NCBI GenBank assembly: GCA_007026445.1
Contig: VDMD01000204.1
Span: forward strand, 1 to 34,896
DNA from: Schizophyllum amplum
Lineage: Eukaryota > Basidiomycota > Agaricomycetes > Agaricales > Schizophyllaceae
Reading direction: 5' to 3'
Length of the DNA stretch: 34,896 nt
This document shows, piece after piece, positions 1 through 10,958 of this stretch. The first letter of the stretch is position 1, and every line of letters begins with the position of its first letter. The notes beneath the pieces were generated by a model. It had not been told where the DNA came from and did no database searches. It saw only the letters and a program-made list of their open reading frames with translations. The position numbers and the translations under genes are program-made.

Positions 1-1484
1 CGTCGAAAAAGTGCATGCCGTACATGCGAACCTGGTCATGATGTTCGAAAATCTTCAGTGAAAATTTCCAGGTCAGCTCACCTTTAGCTTGCCGGCAAGG
101 GCTTGCCTGGGCGCGTTGCATTAAACAACTGGACAAAGAGACCGAGAAGGCTTTACTGCACCTGTGAAAGAACTCTATCTCCTCCGGATCCAACTTCGCA
201 TCGTGCACCGTCGTGATGCCATACGAGAGCGCGTCGTTCATCGTATACGCGAGCTTCTTCAGGAGATCGTCGTCCGTGTACAGGGGATACGCGATCAGAT
301 TTTGTGCATTGTCTACGAAGACACCTATTGCATGAATTTTGGTTAGCTGCTGTCGCTGCGTAGCCTGCGCATATAAGTAAGGAGATGTACCCGTCGGCTT
401 CCCCTGGTCGTCCTGCACGATCTTCCCGCCTTCGATCTCGTTGGGATACGGTGCGTTCACATCAAGTGTTGTCCCAGAGACCCAATACGCGTGCGCGTCC
501 TTGCTGCGGAGAACGACTTGTCTGCCCCGGATGACATCGTCCGCGTCGAGGTCCGCCTAGGTTCGACATTCTTATCAGCCCGGAGAAGGCGAGAAGTGGA
601 GCATGGTAGCAATGTACAGAGAGAACGCCACGTACCGCCGTCGGCCACCGCTTCTCCGGCCAGATGGTCCCATCCCAGCCAAAGCCCTCGATGACCTTCG
701 ACTTGTTGCCGTACACGTCGGGGTCGTTCAAGATAAAGTTGCGCACGAGGGCGACGGCCTCTGATTACAGCAATCGTAGTATTCGTAGTCGAGGAAATGA
801 GACGTACCGTAATCATGGAAAGGAGGTTGCGAAGGGGAACGAAGGGTAATGAGACAAGGATTATGATATAGTCTGCTCGAACGCACCAGTTATATTCTGC
901 GCGCTCTCGAGTGGTAGCATACGGTAATTGCCATGAAGCAGACTATGCATGTGCGATTCTGCAAGATATAGGGGAACGGGTATATGGTGTCGTCAGACTA
1001 TGTGGGGGTGGGAGAAGCGGGAGGCCATGTACCAGTCATTCCGGGCACAATTGTCGACCCCTCCGGTGCGAATCGGTACTCTATATTGCCGTACGTAGAC
1101 TTCACGAAGTCTAAAGGCATTCGCCTCAGTATTGACAGCATAAATAAGATGCGGGGGGAGACGCACCCAAGGACCCGTGTCGGCAATGAGCTCTCCTTGC
1201 ACGACGACACACTGTGTCACCGTGTTCTGCGCGTCGACCGTGTACACGCCATCCGGCTGCGCAGAGCACACTGCATAAGGCTTCGCATCCTCGTGAGGGC
1301 TCATGCCTTCGCGGTCGCGCAAATAGGGCCATAAGAACGGCAAAGCGACGTAGTACGCGACGACCGCCGTCACTGCCAGCGTTACTCGCGCCCAATTAGT
1401 TCGTGGCGAGTGGGTACGCGGCAGGAGGGGCCGCTTCTCGTTCAGCATGTCTGCCTCCTCCGCTTTGGAGAGTGACCCGGACAT
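1..1484 (-). CDS. YtcJ-type amidohydrolase (amidohydrolase 3 family), 5' part, truncated by window edge
   Basis: Spliced exons on the minus strand: 1484-1167, 1099-1033, 958-887, 760-636, 556-391, 324-162, 106-82 and 31 to beyond position 1. The frame stays open throughout. The protein starts MSGSLSKAEEAD and has one hydrophobic segment at about residues 35-55, so it is probably membrane-anchored. It then shows the YtcJ-like signature: a TVDAQNTVTQCVVV strand, VPGMTESHMHSLLHG with the metal-binding His-x-His, EGFGWDGTIWPEKRWPTA, VVLRSKDAHAYWVS, and YGITTVHDAKLDPEE ending in KVRMYGMHFFD. Family members are metal-dependent hydrolases acting on amide or formamide bonds; the substrate here cannot be told. 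The exon 1/2 junction is the least certain: an alternative donor near 1175 with an acceptor near 1108 also keeps frame. The C-terminal half lies outside the window. Confidence 0.85.
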
Positions 1485-2236
1485 GATGGTTGAGAAGGAG
1501 AGATTAGTGTGGGATTGATGTGGGGTCGCGGGCGCTAAAGCGAGGCAGAGTTATCAGATAAGGCGGCATTAGACCGTATTTGCACCAGGTTATATTGGCT
1601 TTGTATTGAACTCCAAGAGCTCTCAGAAATACTCGAAATTCGGCCGTTAACGACTTTTGGAGAGCGGCGAGTACAGAACGTGCTACACCCAATATATTAT
1701 GAACAGGCTAGCCATAACCGGACAGCGTCTAGTCCGTCGTGAGCAGTCTCTGGCGCCTAGAAAGTCTGATGGTAAGCTGCTGGGGTGAGTGTGGGTCTAC
1801 ACGTCCCTCGTCGAGCCAAGGGCGACGTTTATAGCCCTCCTCCGGCCCTCCTCGGCGGCCTGGCAGCGAGTGGGTCAGGCTATGTTGGGCTCGGACCCAT
1901 GCCAATGCATTATTTTGACGCTTTAGTATTGCATTTAGGCTCGTATATATGTACTGGGCACTTCATTGGAAGCGGGGCCATAATTCAGGTGCGGAACTCG
2001 ATATAACCTGGTGCAAATACGGTCTATTTACCGAGGAGCTTTATCTATTGAACTCCAGTCCAACTCTCGGGTCTCGATTGCTTGTCACTGAGTTTACTCG
2101 CTATTGGGCTTTACAGGATGGGATCCTTGGCACGAGCCCGTTTCAGGCAAATGACGAGGTCTACAGGAAGGACAAGTTACATTCGGATCGTGCAGCGGAG
2201 CAGCTAGCCTGACTTCTACAATACTGGCCCTACCGC
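1485..2236. other. Intergenic spacer between the amidohydrolase and LAS1 genes
   Basis: This is upstream of the minus-strand amidohydrolase and downstream of LAS1. No convincing gene was seen. It holds the inverted repeat listed separately and a 12-bp direct repeat (TATTGAACTCCA at 1604-1615 and 2046-2057). The first hundred or so bases next to 1484 presumably contain the amidohydrolase promoter. Confidence 0.5.
1570..2026. repeat. Perfect 26-bp inverted repeat pair, arms 1570-1595 and 2001-2026
   Basis: The arm at 1570-1595, beginning TAGACCGTATTTGC, is the exact reverse complement of 2001-2026. The arms enclose about 405 bp with no coding signal. A perfect 26-bp match is far beyond chance at this distance. 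It resembles the ends of a non-autonomous element such as a MITE, or a remnant fold-back repeat. I could not find a clear target-site duplication, and the pairing stops abruptly on both sides, so the element type is unknown. Confidence 0.6.
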
Positions 2237-3658
2237 TCAGCATGCTGCTACGTAAACCCCAATGGGAGCTGGATGCCATCTGGCAGGATTAGCCCGCCGC
2301 CATCCGGGAGCGGGGGACGGCTCCTGCTCTTCTTCGGGTGGCAGCATATCGGCATCCTCAGCCGGTGAAGACGCCGGAGAGCTCTCGTCTGCCAACAGCG
2401 CGGCCAGCCGCTCCTCCATGACGGCGGCCTGATCCGCTGTCCACTCCAATGAGCCCGTAGTAGCATCGTTGTCTTCCTTTTGCAGCATTGCAGGTACGGT
2501 GGCGAGCTCGGGGTCGGAGTCGCATATGACGCGAAGGAGTTCAGCGGCGCTGCAATCCGGGTCAGAACAAGACATGGAGAAAGGGAGGACGACGCACGCA
2601 GGATTCTGACGGTCAGATGTAGGACCGAGGCCAGCGAGGAGTGATGCGACGACATCTGCCTTGACGTCGTCGTCGTCGTCAGCTTGTCCATCCGCCGCCG
2701 AAGCGACGAACCACGCCGCCCAACGCGCGAGGCAAGCGTCGTATGACGGATCCTCGTTGCTAGAGGCCGAGATACGCTGGGTGCACCGTAGCGCAGCAAC
2801 CGCATAGAACGAGGGATGTAATGTTTGCACATGCGCGAGCAAGTCGCGCCAGACAGCAACAGAGAGCGATGGCGGGGCGAACGCGTCCCCCTCGTGCGTC
2901 CGTTTCTTTTTGGCTAGTGGTACGAGAGCACCCGGGTCGAGAAGAGCATCACAAAGCTGGTCGAGGGCCCAGCGCGTGCGAGCTGCGGGGTCTGTAGACC
3001 AGTCGCGTGCAGCCGCTGCAACCGCAGCCTCCGCGAGCCAGCGTTCGACATCACGAAGGGAGTTGGCGAGTACAGGCCGCTGGTGAATGCGCAAAGACGC
3101 ATCTCGCGCAACGGTCTTGGATGCCGTGCGGTACTGGCGAAGGGTGGGGGCGAGGGGGCGGAGGGCGGGGCCGGCATCGGCGGGAGGGGCGGGAGTGATG
3201 GCAGGAAGGAAGTAGTTGTCGAGCAACCAGCGCATAGACTGATTTGCGCCATCTCTAAGCAGCTCAAGACTCGGGAGGTCCTCGTGCGTGGCGGCGTGAC
3301 GCAACTCGACGAGCCAAGCGGGGAGTCCGATCTGCGCAGCGATGGCGGCGATGGAGCGCGCGTACACGCCGGATTGCAGGGGGTCGACGAGCCCGTTGAC
3401 AAGTCGAATGAGCGCAGCAGCGTACGCGTGACGGAGGGCAAGCGAGCCGACAGCAGTCGCCTCGTCCTGGACGATCACGGTCAGGAGGGCGGCGGCAGAC
3501 TCGAGGGCGTGGGGGAGGGCGGTGACCGCGCGCCAGGCAGCGAGGCGGGCGAGCGCGGCGCGGTGCGCGTCGACATCGTGTCTGTCGCTGTATATCCAGC
3601 CGCACACCTGCTCCAGCTCACCCACAGACGCCCACGGCACTCGACGAGGTAGCCGCAT
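2237..3658 (-). CDS. LAS1: LAS1, pre-rRNA ITS2 endonuclease of the HEPN fold
   Basis: A single-exon gene of 473 residues starting at an ATG. The N-terminal part matches the LAS1 domain: VPWASVGELEQVCGWIYSD, LPHALESAAALL, HAYAAALIRLVNGLVDP and then IGLPAWLVELRHAATHEDLP. The RHAATH stretch (about residues 120-125) is the R-phi-x3-H catalytic motif of HEPN ribonucleases, intact here. WLLDNYFLP follows. Within the established family, LAS1 cleaves the ITS2 spacer of pre-rRNA together with the polynucleotide kinase Grc3 in the nucleolus. The C-terminus is acidic and ends with a conserved-looking GWRRANPARWHPAPIGVY stretch. The gene is divergent from the DUF7702 gene, with 157 bp between the start codons. 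Having no intron is unusual next to its intron-rich neighbours. Confidence 0.9.
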   Translation of the reverse strand: MRLPRRVPWASVGELEQVCGWIYSDRHDVDAHRAALARLAAWRAVTALPHALESAAALLTVIVQDEATAVGSLALRHAYAAALIRLVNGLVDPLQSGVYARSIAAIAAQIGLPAWLVELRHAATHEDLPSLELLRDGANQSMRWLLDNYFLPAITPAPPADAGPALRPLAPTLRQYRTASKTVARDASLRIHQRPVLANSLRDVERWLAEAAVAAAARDWSTDPAARTRWALDQLCDALLDPGALVPLAKKKRTHEGDAFAPPSLSVAVWRDLLAHVQTLHPSFYAVAALRCTQRISASSNEDPSYDACLARWAAWFVASAADGQADDDDDVKADVVASLLAGLGPTSDRQNPACVVLPFSMSCSDPDCSAAELLRVICDSDPELATVPAMLQKEDNDATTGSLEWTADQAAVMEERLAALLADESSPASSPAEDADMLPPEEEQEPSPAPGWRRANPARWHPAPIGVYVAAC

Positions 3659-3815
3659 CGGGACTTACAAGAGAAACGCGGAGAGAAAGAAGCGCCCGAT
3701 CGTCCCGTCGATCGCGTCACCCCGGCACAGCCACATACACGCGCCTTGTCCTCCCCCCACGTTCTGCGACGCCGATTTCACGTTTACGCTCACGTTCACG
3801 ACTGCGACGCCTGCC
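3659..3815. promoter_or_regulatory. Shared promoter between LAS1 and the DUF7702 gene
   Basis: Only 157 bp separate the two divergent start codons, so the promoters must overlap. The plus-strand side is rich in C and T just before the DUF7702 start, as is common near fungal transcription starts. No specific factor site was recognised. Confidence 0.45.
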
Positions 3816-4748
3816 ATGCCAGATCTCGATACGCGCGGCAAGATTGCTGCCGCCGAAATCGCCTTCTATGTCCCGATTGCGATCCTCAGCCTCCTGCTCG
3901 TCATCCGCTACGCGTTCAGACGCGACTCGGGCTGGCACTTTCTCTTCCTCTTTGCCCTCGGTGCGTGCATTCGATCCCCGACTCCTTCCCCTCTCACCTT
4001 CTATAGTGCGCATTACCGCTGGCGCCCTCCTCATTGCCGCCGAACTCGTCACGCCGTACAATGAGGGCATCTATACTGCTGCCTGGGTCCTCAATGACAC
4101 AGGCCTCGGTTTCCTCATGATGTCTACGCTCGGGTTTCTCGGACTGGCGTACGTTCCCGTCTCCTGTCTGCATTATTTGTCTGACATTACCTGCACAGCG
4201 GCCAGCACACCTACAGCGAATTGCTGCGCACTATACACATGTACCGCTCCGTCGGGATCGTCATTCTCGTCGCCATCGCCATAACAGCCGCGGGTGGTGG
4301 CGTACAAGCCTATGCCGACCAGAACAACATCCGCACCGGCAAAATCCTCCGTCGCATAGGCGCCGTGCTTCTTGGCGTCCTCTGGGCTATCCTCCTCATG
4401 CTGCACTTTCATGCCATGCGTAGCCACCGCCTCATGCGCACCTGTAAGTCACTCGTACATGTTCATGGCGCTCACTAAGGCTCCATAGACCGTAAACGGC
4501 TCCTCACCACCCTCTGGGTTGCGCTCCCCGTTCTCGGCGTCCGCGCTGCGTTTTCCATCCTCAACGCCTTTGCCTCCGCCGATGTCTTTGGCTACCAGCT
4601 CTCGCCCAACCGCACACTGTCTCCATTCGCGTACACCCAGGGCTGGGTCCGCTGGCTCGTCATGTGCCTTGTCATGGAATACGCCGTCGTACTCATCTAC
4701 CTCATCTCGAGCACGGGCGTCTCCAGGAGGAACAGGTTGAGCTATTAG
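3816..4748 (+). CDS. DUF7702-type fungal multi-pass membrane protein
   Basis: Four exons: 3816-3960, 4007-4148, 4199-4443 and 4489-4748, giving 263 residues. The protein starts MPDLDTRGKIAAAEIAFYVP and contains about seven hydrophobic segments, for example IAILSLLLVIRYAF, ITAGALLIAAELV, GLGFLMMSTLGFLGLA, VGIVILVAIAITAAGGG, IGAVLLGVLWAILLML and WLVMCLVMEYAVVLIYLIS. Conserved-looking points are FRRDSGWHF after the first span and the HTYSELLRTIHMYR loop. The topology and order resemble the DUF7702 family of uncharacterised fungal membrane proteins. That assignment comes from recalled family features, not a search. Function is unknown. Confidence 0.8.
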
Positions 4749-7007
4749 ATCTGTACGCGATAGGGCCCCCCGGTCATCGTGGAAAACGTCCAGTCAACCA
4801 GGACCGTGCTGGGCGTCATCGGAGATGACAAGGAGCCTTCCAACCTCCGGTGCGCAATTGGTCGACATTTTGCTTTTCTCGACCTTGGTGCTGCTCCCAT
4901 GTTTTGCTACGACTGACTGTAAACTTCAACCTGTATTTGCCTACTTACTTACCGAGCGCGACGCTAACCTAGGTATATTCTGGGGACGATGCTGCTTGTC
5001 ATGACTAGATACTATATTCACAATTGGACAAGGAATGAATGAATCTCCAAGCAGGGCGGGGAGTGCAAGACAACGACGGCGAAGCTCGACAACAGGCCAA
5101 GTTTCTTAATGCGCTAAGTACCGCTTTAGGCAGCGCGTTCTGCTTACGACAGCACTCGAACCGCCAAAATTTTGGACGGCAGTCTAGGACCGAGCGTCTG
5201 ATGGCACGACTTTAGCAGCTGCGCTACGAGGTCCTGTTCAACAGCAACAAACGGAACCAGCACTTATACCGTATAGGTTTGAGCACGTGAAAACCAGCTT
5301 AGCAGGTAATCAAAACTGTATATGCTACATCTTCGAGGGCAATTGCGTGTTGGATCGCAGGCAGGGCCGACGCGGGAAAGGAGAAAGAAAGCCCGACGGA
5401 GGCTGCCGTTACGGTTGTGGGTCCAAAGCGGATGAACATTCGGGGATACCATATATATCCCCTTTTGGGAAGGCAACAGGGTGCAGCGCAGTGGCCAAAC
5501 ATTTATATACAGAGCGTACGCAGTGGCGCGATACGTATGAAGTACAGCAGTAAGATGCCTTGTAGATCTACATTCCCCATACTAGAGATGTCCGGAAATT
5601 CGATTGGTACCGACGCATGAAAGATAGAGTCTCTAAATATTCGCACTACCTCACGTAGTACGCGAAGGAACACGCACCCCGTCGCGGACTCTTAGCTCGT
5701 CTTCAGACAAGGTTGATGGGTCTCGCATTGTTTTGCGCGTGGGGTGTTGGGGACGTGCGCGTACTGGAACGAAGACCACGCCCTCGTCTCTGGGATCGGC
5801 ACAGGCTGCTCCAGATCAGTCGACCGAAATTATCCAAATCAGAATGACTACTCCATCGGTTCGCCAAGCGCGGTGCGTGCGGTGGAGAGCGCGCATAGTG
5901 CGCATAGTGCTGCTTCTGCTGCTGCCAGGTAGGCGCGTGAAGGGAGTGTCATGGAAGAGAGCGGCAAGGAAGGAGGGGAAGTGGGCGAAGAGTGCGGGGA
6001 CGGAAGGACGACTCAAGGACCGAGCTGCTGGCCAAGTAGACGCGTCAGGTGGCATTGTCCATTCTGCGCGGCGCTACTTAGCAGAGATGCCATACAGATA
6101 GGATGCATGAATTGGCCCTGGAGATTGTGGCCTTCCGGGGCCGCTCGAGCAGGGAAGGGTGGACGCGCTGGGTGGATTCCTCTGCGAGCGGATGCTGGCC
6201 GGCGAGGATGGAGAGCCTTCCAGAGCAGCATCGAGCTCGGCCGCATCGCCCTAGGAAGGCGTACAGAGCTCTTTATCTTAGAGGTGGAGGACGGACAAAT
6301 GAGGTGGATGGAGGACGGCGCGGATGTCCAGGAAAGGTGGATTTTCGGAAAGTCCAACCTGGCGCCGATCCAGCGAGCGACAGTTCACCATCGTCTCCAC
6401 ATCCCCCTCAGCGGAGAAGTCCGTCTGCAGTTGCTCTGCAGCACGCGCCTGGTTTGCATGTCACGATGGACCGGAGAACACGACTTTGACGCGACTCGTA
6501 ACTTTTCCTACGCTCGTCGATCACTTCAAGTTCGAGATGGCTCGCCGTCAGACACGGTCGGATGGGACACCTAGTGGTGGACAAAATTGCATTGCTGGAT
6601 AACTACACGTCAACTACTGATAGCAGAGAAGTCACTGGCAAACCGAGGGCATGTCAGAGCTGCATAGTCGAACACTCTTCCTTCCGTAGCAATAACGGTC
6701 GCGTGAGCCGGAAGGCGCTCCGGCTTAATTGAGCCCTAGAATACTCTGCCCTCTCCTCGGGTACCCTGATTCAACCGTGAAAGAGAGTTGCTCAGCGACA
6801 AGCGCTGGGCGGAGGGAAGGAATGAAAAGAGTCGGCAGCCGCCGCACGCTCTTTTTATCTCCGGAAGTCCGGGCCGATCGACCGTGATCAGCATGTCACA
6901 TGCGGACGCGCCTTCTCATCGACGTCAACGATGAGCTGGGCGACGCTTGCGCAAACATGCTCTCTCGTCTCCGGCTCATTGCTAACCACCTCATCAAGTC
7001 GCGCACA
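4749..7007. other. Gene-poor region of about 2.2 kb
   Basis: No reading frame here shows domain-like sequence, and open stretches on either strand have random, Arg/Ser/Pro-rich composition. It holds the 3' end of the DUF7702 transcript, a tRNA-like sequence near 5141-5231, a short 9-bp tandem duplication (GCGCATAGT) near 5889-5907, and the promoter of the dienelactone hydrolase gene, including a TATA-like CTTTTTATC near 6850. Confidence 0.5.
5141..5231 (-). other. tRNA-like sequence, probably degenerate
   Basis: Read on the minus strand, the segment begins GACCTCGTAGCGCAGC, like the acceptor/D-arm start (A box) of a fungal tRNA. It ends with GGTTCGAGTGC (B-box-like) and CGTAAGCA. The two ends do not form a proper acceptor stem, since GACCTCG does not pair with the 3' strand. 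I could not fold a convincing anticodon arm in the middle. It may be a decayed tRNA, a chimera of two tRNA halves, or chance. Confidence 0.25.
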
Positions 7008-8014
7008 ATGTCGACAACGGTCCACAACACCAACAAAGCCTGCTGCTCCATCCCGCCCGTCGCGTCTGACTACCAGCCCAAGGGTTCCTTCAAGTCGTAC
7101 GCTCAGTTCGACAAGGTGTACGTGACTGGACCGGAGGACTCGCAGAATGCGATCGTCTGCGTGTATGACATCTTTGGGTATGTCTGATCAGCCGTCTCGC
7201 AGCCTCCGTAGAACTGAAAGCTCGCCAGGTTCTTCCCCCAGACGCAGCAGGGCGCCGATCTCCTCTCGTCCGCGCTGAAGACGGTCGTATACATGCCGGA
7301 CTTCTTCGAGCCCGACGCGCCGTACCCGATTGATCAGTTCCCGCCCAAGGACGAGGAGGGGCAGAACAAGCTCCAGAGTTTCTTCGGCAGTACCGCCGCG
7401 CCACCGAAGGCGACTGGCAACCTCATGCAGTTCGCCAAGAAACTAAAGGAGGACGGCAAGACTAAGGTCTTTGCCTACGGCTTCTGCTGGGGTAAGCTAG
7501 TCTATAATGGATACAAGAAAGATGCTTACGCTCTGTAGGTGGCAAGGTTGTCATCTCGGCTGGCGGTGAGGGAACACCTCTAGACGCGGTGTCCATCGTA
7601 CACCCAGCGTGCGTATTGGTGTCTCTGCTATCTATCGAGATTCTAAACATTATCCAGTATGCTCAGTGCCGAGGATGCTAGCAAGCTCACGATTCCCTTG
7701 GGTATCTACCCGTCTAACGACGAGCCCAAGGAAGAGGTACGCCTGTAGACACGTCACGGCGCCCCGCTACTAACTCCAGTCTTCTAGTACGAAAAGATTC
7801 TTGACGTTTTGTCCAAGAAGCCGTTCGCTGCGAAGGTCGATGGCAAGTATTATCCCAACATGTGCGTACGCTGTGGCAAACGACAGGCGACCTGCTAACG
7901 AAAGCTAGGTTCCACGGCTGGGCTGCTGCGCGCGGTAACCTCAAGAACGAGGAGAACAAGAAGGAGTATGAGGACGTCTACAACCGCCTTGCGAAGTTCT
8001 TTTCGAATGTGTAA
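7008..8014 (+). CDS. Dienelactone hydrolase-family protein
   Basis: Six exons: 7008-7177, 7229-7491, 7539-7608, 7658-7736, 7788-7861 and 7909-8014, giving 253 residues. It is an alpha/beta hydrolase of the DLH type. The nucleophile elbow is GFCWGGK with the catalytic Cys, an Asp lies in YPSNDEPKEE, and the His is in NMFHGWAAARG, so the Cys-Asp-His triad is complete. FGFFPQTQQGADLL and MPDFFEPDAPYP are typical of fungal cytosolic members. The substrate is unknown; family members hydrolyse dienelactones and related esters. An in-frame ATG at 6957 would add 17 residues resembling a mitochondrial presequence. I chose 7008 because it matches the usual N-terminus (ACCSIPPV follows shortly). Confidence 0.9.
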
Positions 8015-8885
8015 ACCATCTCTCAAGCAGTGTCAAAATGCAATGTACCATCATCGATATCTAGACGTGCGATGTCCGCGAAACGTGCGCGAAGATGGGC
8101 GCGCTGGGCTCCCATATCTGCTATCACTGTACCCTGCCGTGCGCCACCGCCGCCCGCAGGCTGGACACCCGCGAGGACGGGCTGGGTTCTGCCAGGGTTT
8201 TGCTGGCTCTTGTCGGAAGCAAAGTGAGTGACAACCCACGTGATTCTGCTTTCGGAGAACGGGTAAGTCGATTCCCGGTACCCGATCCTCCCCCGATCCA
8301 CCCTCCGGCGAACATTCCGTTCGACGCTCGAGGTCGTCTGACCAGCGTCTGACCTCCCCAAAGTCTAATTTTCGTGTGCATTTACTTCCCGCCGTTATGG
8401 GTCCACCAACGGACCATATCACCGTCAAACAATGCACATTTATGACCGCCGCAGGTTCGTCTCAACTGCGCTGCAGCCTCGGACTCGCAGGCGCGTCCCC
8501 GACGTGCAGCAGAATCACAGGCCAGCGCCCGACTGCATCGATCTGTGCCCGTGCCTCGAACAAAGGCTCGAGACAGCGTTCTTTCCCGATACGGCCACCG
8601 CGCAGGCCCCTCGAGCGCCATAATCCGCTGAAACCTGCTCGGAATGCATTCCGCCGAAGCCTCGGCTGTGGGATATTGCGCAGAGGACAGCAGGGTCGGA
8701 GCGGTGGTGCTCTGGCCTGGCGCTGACATGCAACCTGGCGTAAATCACAGGTATCACAGGTATCTTGTTTTTCAACGCAGGTGCGTGCGTATATATATGT
8801 TGCGGGTGGCGCGCGGAGCTGCGCCCTACTACCCTCCGTCCTCCCCGTCTCCTTCCTCCGCCCTATCACGCCTTTCACGATTGAT
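8015..8885. other. Spacer between the dienelactone hydrolase and MFS genes
   Basis: No supported gene. It holds the 3' end of the hydrolase transcript and the promoter of the MFS gene, with a strong TATA-like GTATATATATG near 8788 about 100 bp before the start codon. A small tandem repeat (ATCACAGGT twice) lies near 8744-8762, and an E-box CACGTG near 8237. Confidence 0.45.
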
Positions 8886-10958
8886 ATGTCCGGACGAGCG
8901 TCTCCGAGCTCGACCATTGTTCCTGCGCCGCGCGAGGTTGCATCTCGTGATGAGGTGAGTTTGACGCCGGCGTGGTTGTGCACTCGACTGACGCACCATG
9001 CGCAGGACAACATCCAGAAACCGGTCGACGACGGCGTTCTCGTCGATTGGGATGGCCCGGACGATCCTGCGAACCCGCGGAATTGGCCGCTCAAGAAAAA
9101 ATGGCTCATCACCGTTGTCTGCTCCCTGATCACCTTCAATGTGTGAGTCGAGGGCCGAAAGTGAAAACAAAGGTGCCAGACTGATCGTGCCCCATCACAG
9201 CGCGCTCGCGTCTACGCTGCCCACATCCGCGACACCGTATATACGCATTTATATGGGCATGTCGAAGGAGGTGTCGTATCTCATCACAACGATGTTCTTG
9301 TTGGGTTATGTCTGCGGGGTGTGTGATGAAAGGCTACATTTGTGGCGCATAACGCTGACCTCGATCTGCAGCCGTTCGTTTGGGGCCCGGGCAGTGAGCT
9401 CGTCGGCAGGAAGCCCATCTTTCTTGTGTCGATGACGCTCTACGTGATCTTCATCATCCCGAGTGCACTCGCGGAGAACATTGCGACGCTGCTCATCTCG
9501 CGCTTCCTCACCGGCTTCTTTGGCTGTGCGCCGCTGGCGCTCGTCGGTGGTGTGATTGCAGACATGTTCCACGCCGAGGGCCGTGGATTGGCAGCGTCGC
9601 TCTTCACTGTCGGCGTGTTTCTCGGTGAGTGCCACCCATTGGCAACTATGTTTATCGCTTATGATGAATTGCAGGACCCTCTGTTGGCCCCATCATTGCA
9701 GGCTATATGCTCGACAACAACGTTAGCTGGCGTTGGATCTTTTGGTTGCTCCTCATATTCGCCGGAGTCTGCGTGGCGGCGCTCTTCATATTCGTGCCAG
9801 AGACCTATGAGCCGACGCTGTTGAAGCACAAGGTGAGACCGATTATTCCATATACTCCGGCCCGTCTAACGGCTTGCTTCAGGCGCGACGGTTGCGAAAA
9901 GCCGACCCGCAGGCAAACGCGACCCTCTACGCCCCGAACGAGCGCGAAGACTGGTCGCCGGCAGGCGTATTCCACAGCACCGTTTATCGCCCCTTCCACA
10001 TGTTCTTCACCGAGCCGATCCTACTACTCGTCACCATCTACGTCTCCGTCGTCTACGGTATCCTCTATGCGCGTACGTTTTTTCACCTTCCTCCTATCCT
10101 TTTTCCTCACAAATATTCCCCGCAGTCTTCTCCGCCATTCCCGTCGTCTTCGTCACCCGACGCGGATTCAGCATCTCGCATATGGGGCTCATCTTCATCG
10201 CCGTGAGCATCGGTACGACGCTCGGCGCCTTCCTCAATATCGTGCTCTCTGCGCATTACCCGAGGCTCATCCGCGAGTGGCGCGGGTTCCCACCGCCGGA
10301 GCAGCGACTATGGGGAGCGATGGTGGGCGGGCCGCTTATGGTTGTCGGCGCGTTCTGGCTGGGGTGGACTGGCGAGTACGCGGACGTGCACTGGGCGGCG
10401 CCAGCGGCGAGCTTAATTGTCATTGGCGCGAGCATCAGTTTGGTGTTCATGAGCTTCTTGGTGGGCGATATTTTTAGCGTCTTTTGAGACGGGCGAGGCT
10501 AACGGTCTTGCCTTTAGTCGTACCTTGTGGACACGTACCTGCACTACAGTGCCTCTGCGTTCAGCGTGAACACGACTATCCGATCGCTTGTTGCTGCCGC
10601 GTTCCCGCTCTTCACGACGCAGATGTTCACGGAGGTGCGTCTATCCTTATATGTGTGGCGCATGCTTGGTGCTGACAACTCTACAGCTCGGCGTCAACTG
10701 GGCGGGCACGCTCATCGGCCTCGTCTGCCTTATCCTCGTCCCCGTGCCGTTCCTGTTCTACAGGTATGGCCCGCGCATCAGGTCGTCGAGCAGTTACGCC
10801 CCGTGTATCGTAAGCACCATGGTTATTCCGCGCTCTACGCAAGGTGCTCATATGGACCTTAGGACCTAAAGATTGCGAAGGAGAACGCGGAGCGCGCCGC
10901 CTCTGCCCCGGCAGGGGTTGACAAGCAGCAGCCCCAGGAGAAGACTCAGGAAGTCTAA
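8886..10958 (+). CDS. Major facilitator superfamily transporter, DHA1-type multidrug/polyamine exporter-like
   Basis: Ten exons: 8886-8954, 9006-9142, 9201-9318, 9372-9624, 9675-9832, 9883-10072, 10126-10460, 10518-10634, 10687-10809 and 10863-10958, giving 531 residues. The hydrophilic N-terminus holds the [14 protein letters not shown] signature seen just before the first span in fungal DHA1 drug:H+ antiporters. The loop between spans 2 and 3 carries [13 protein letters not shown], and [19 protein letters not shown] and [15 protein letters not shown] follow. About twelve spans are visible. Within span 11 comes [19 protein letters not shown]. The tail is charged ([10 protein letters not shown]). 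It is likely a plasma-membrane exporter; the substrate cannot be inferred. Confidence 0.9.

Noticed and set aside
1949..2212. Plus-strand 87-codon frame across the right arm of the inverted repeat
   Set aside because: It has no similarity to known proteins and no partner exon. It lies in a repeat-bearing spacer.
3083..3652. Plus-strand frame of 189 codons opposite LAS1
   Set aside because: It lies wholly antisense to the clear LAS1 domain and is a by-product of high GC.
5951..6574. 207-codon plus-strand frame in the gene-poor region
   Set aside because: Composition looks random and Arg/Trp/Gly-rich, with no conserved motif, no plausible intron structure and no hydrophobic pattern. It is kept as non-coding.
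8462..9139. 225-codon minus-strand frame upstream of and overlapping the MFS gene
   Set aside because: It overlaps the well-supported MFS start exons and promoter, and no domain or splice evidence was seen.
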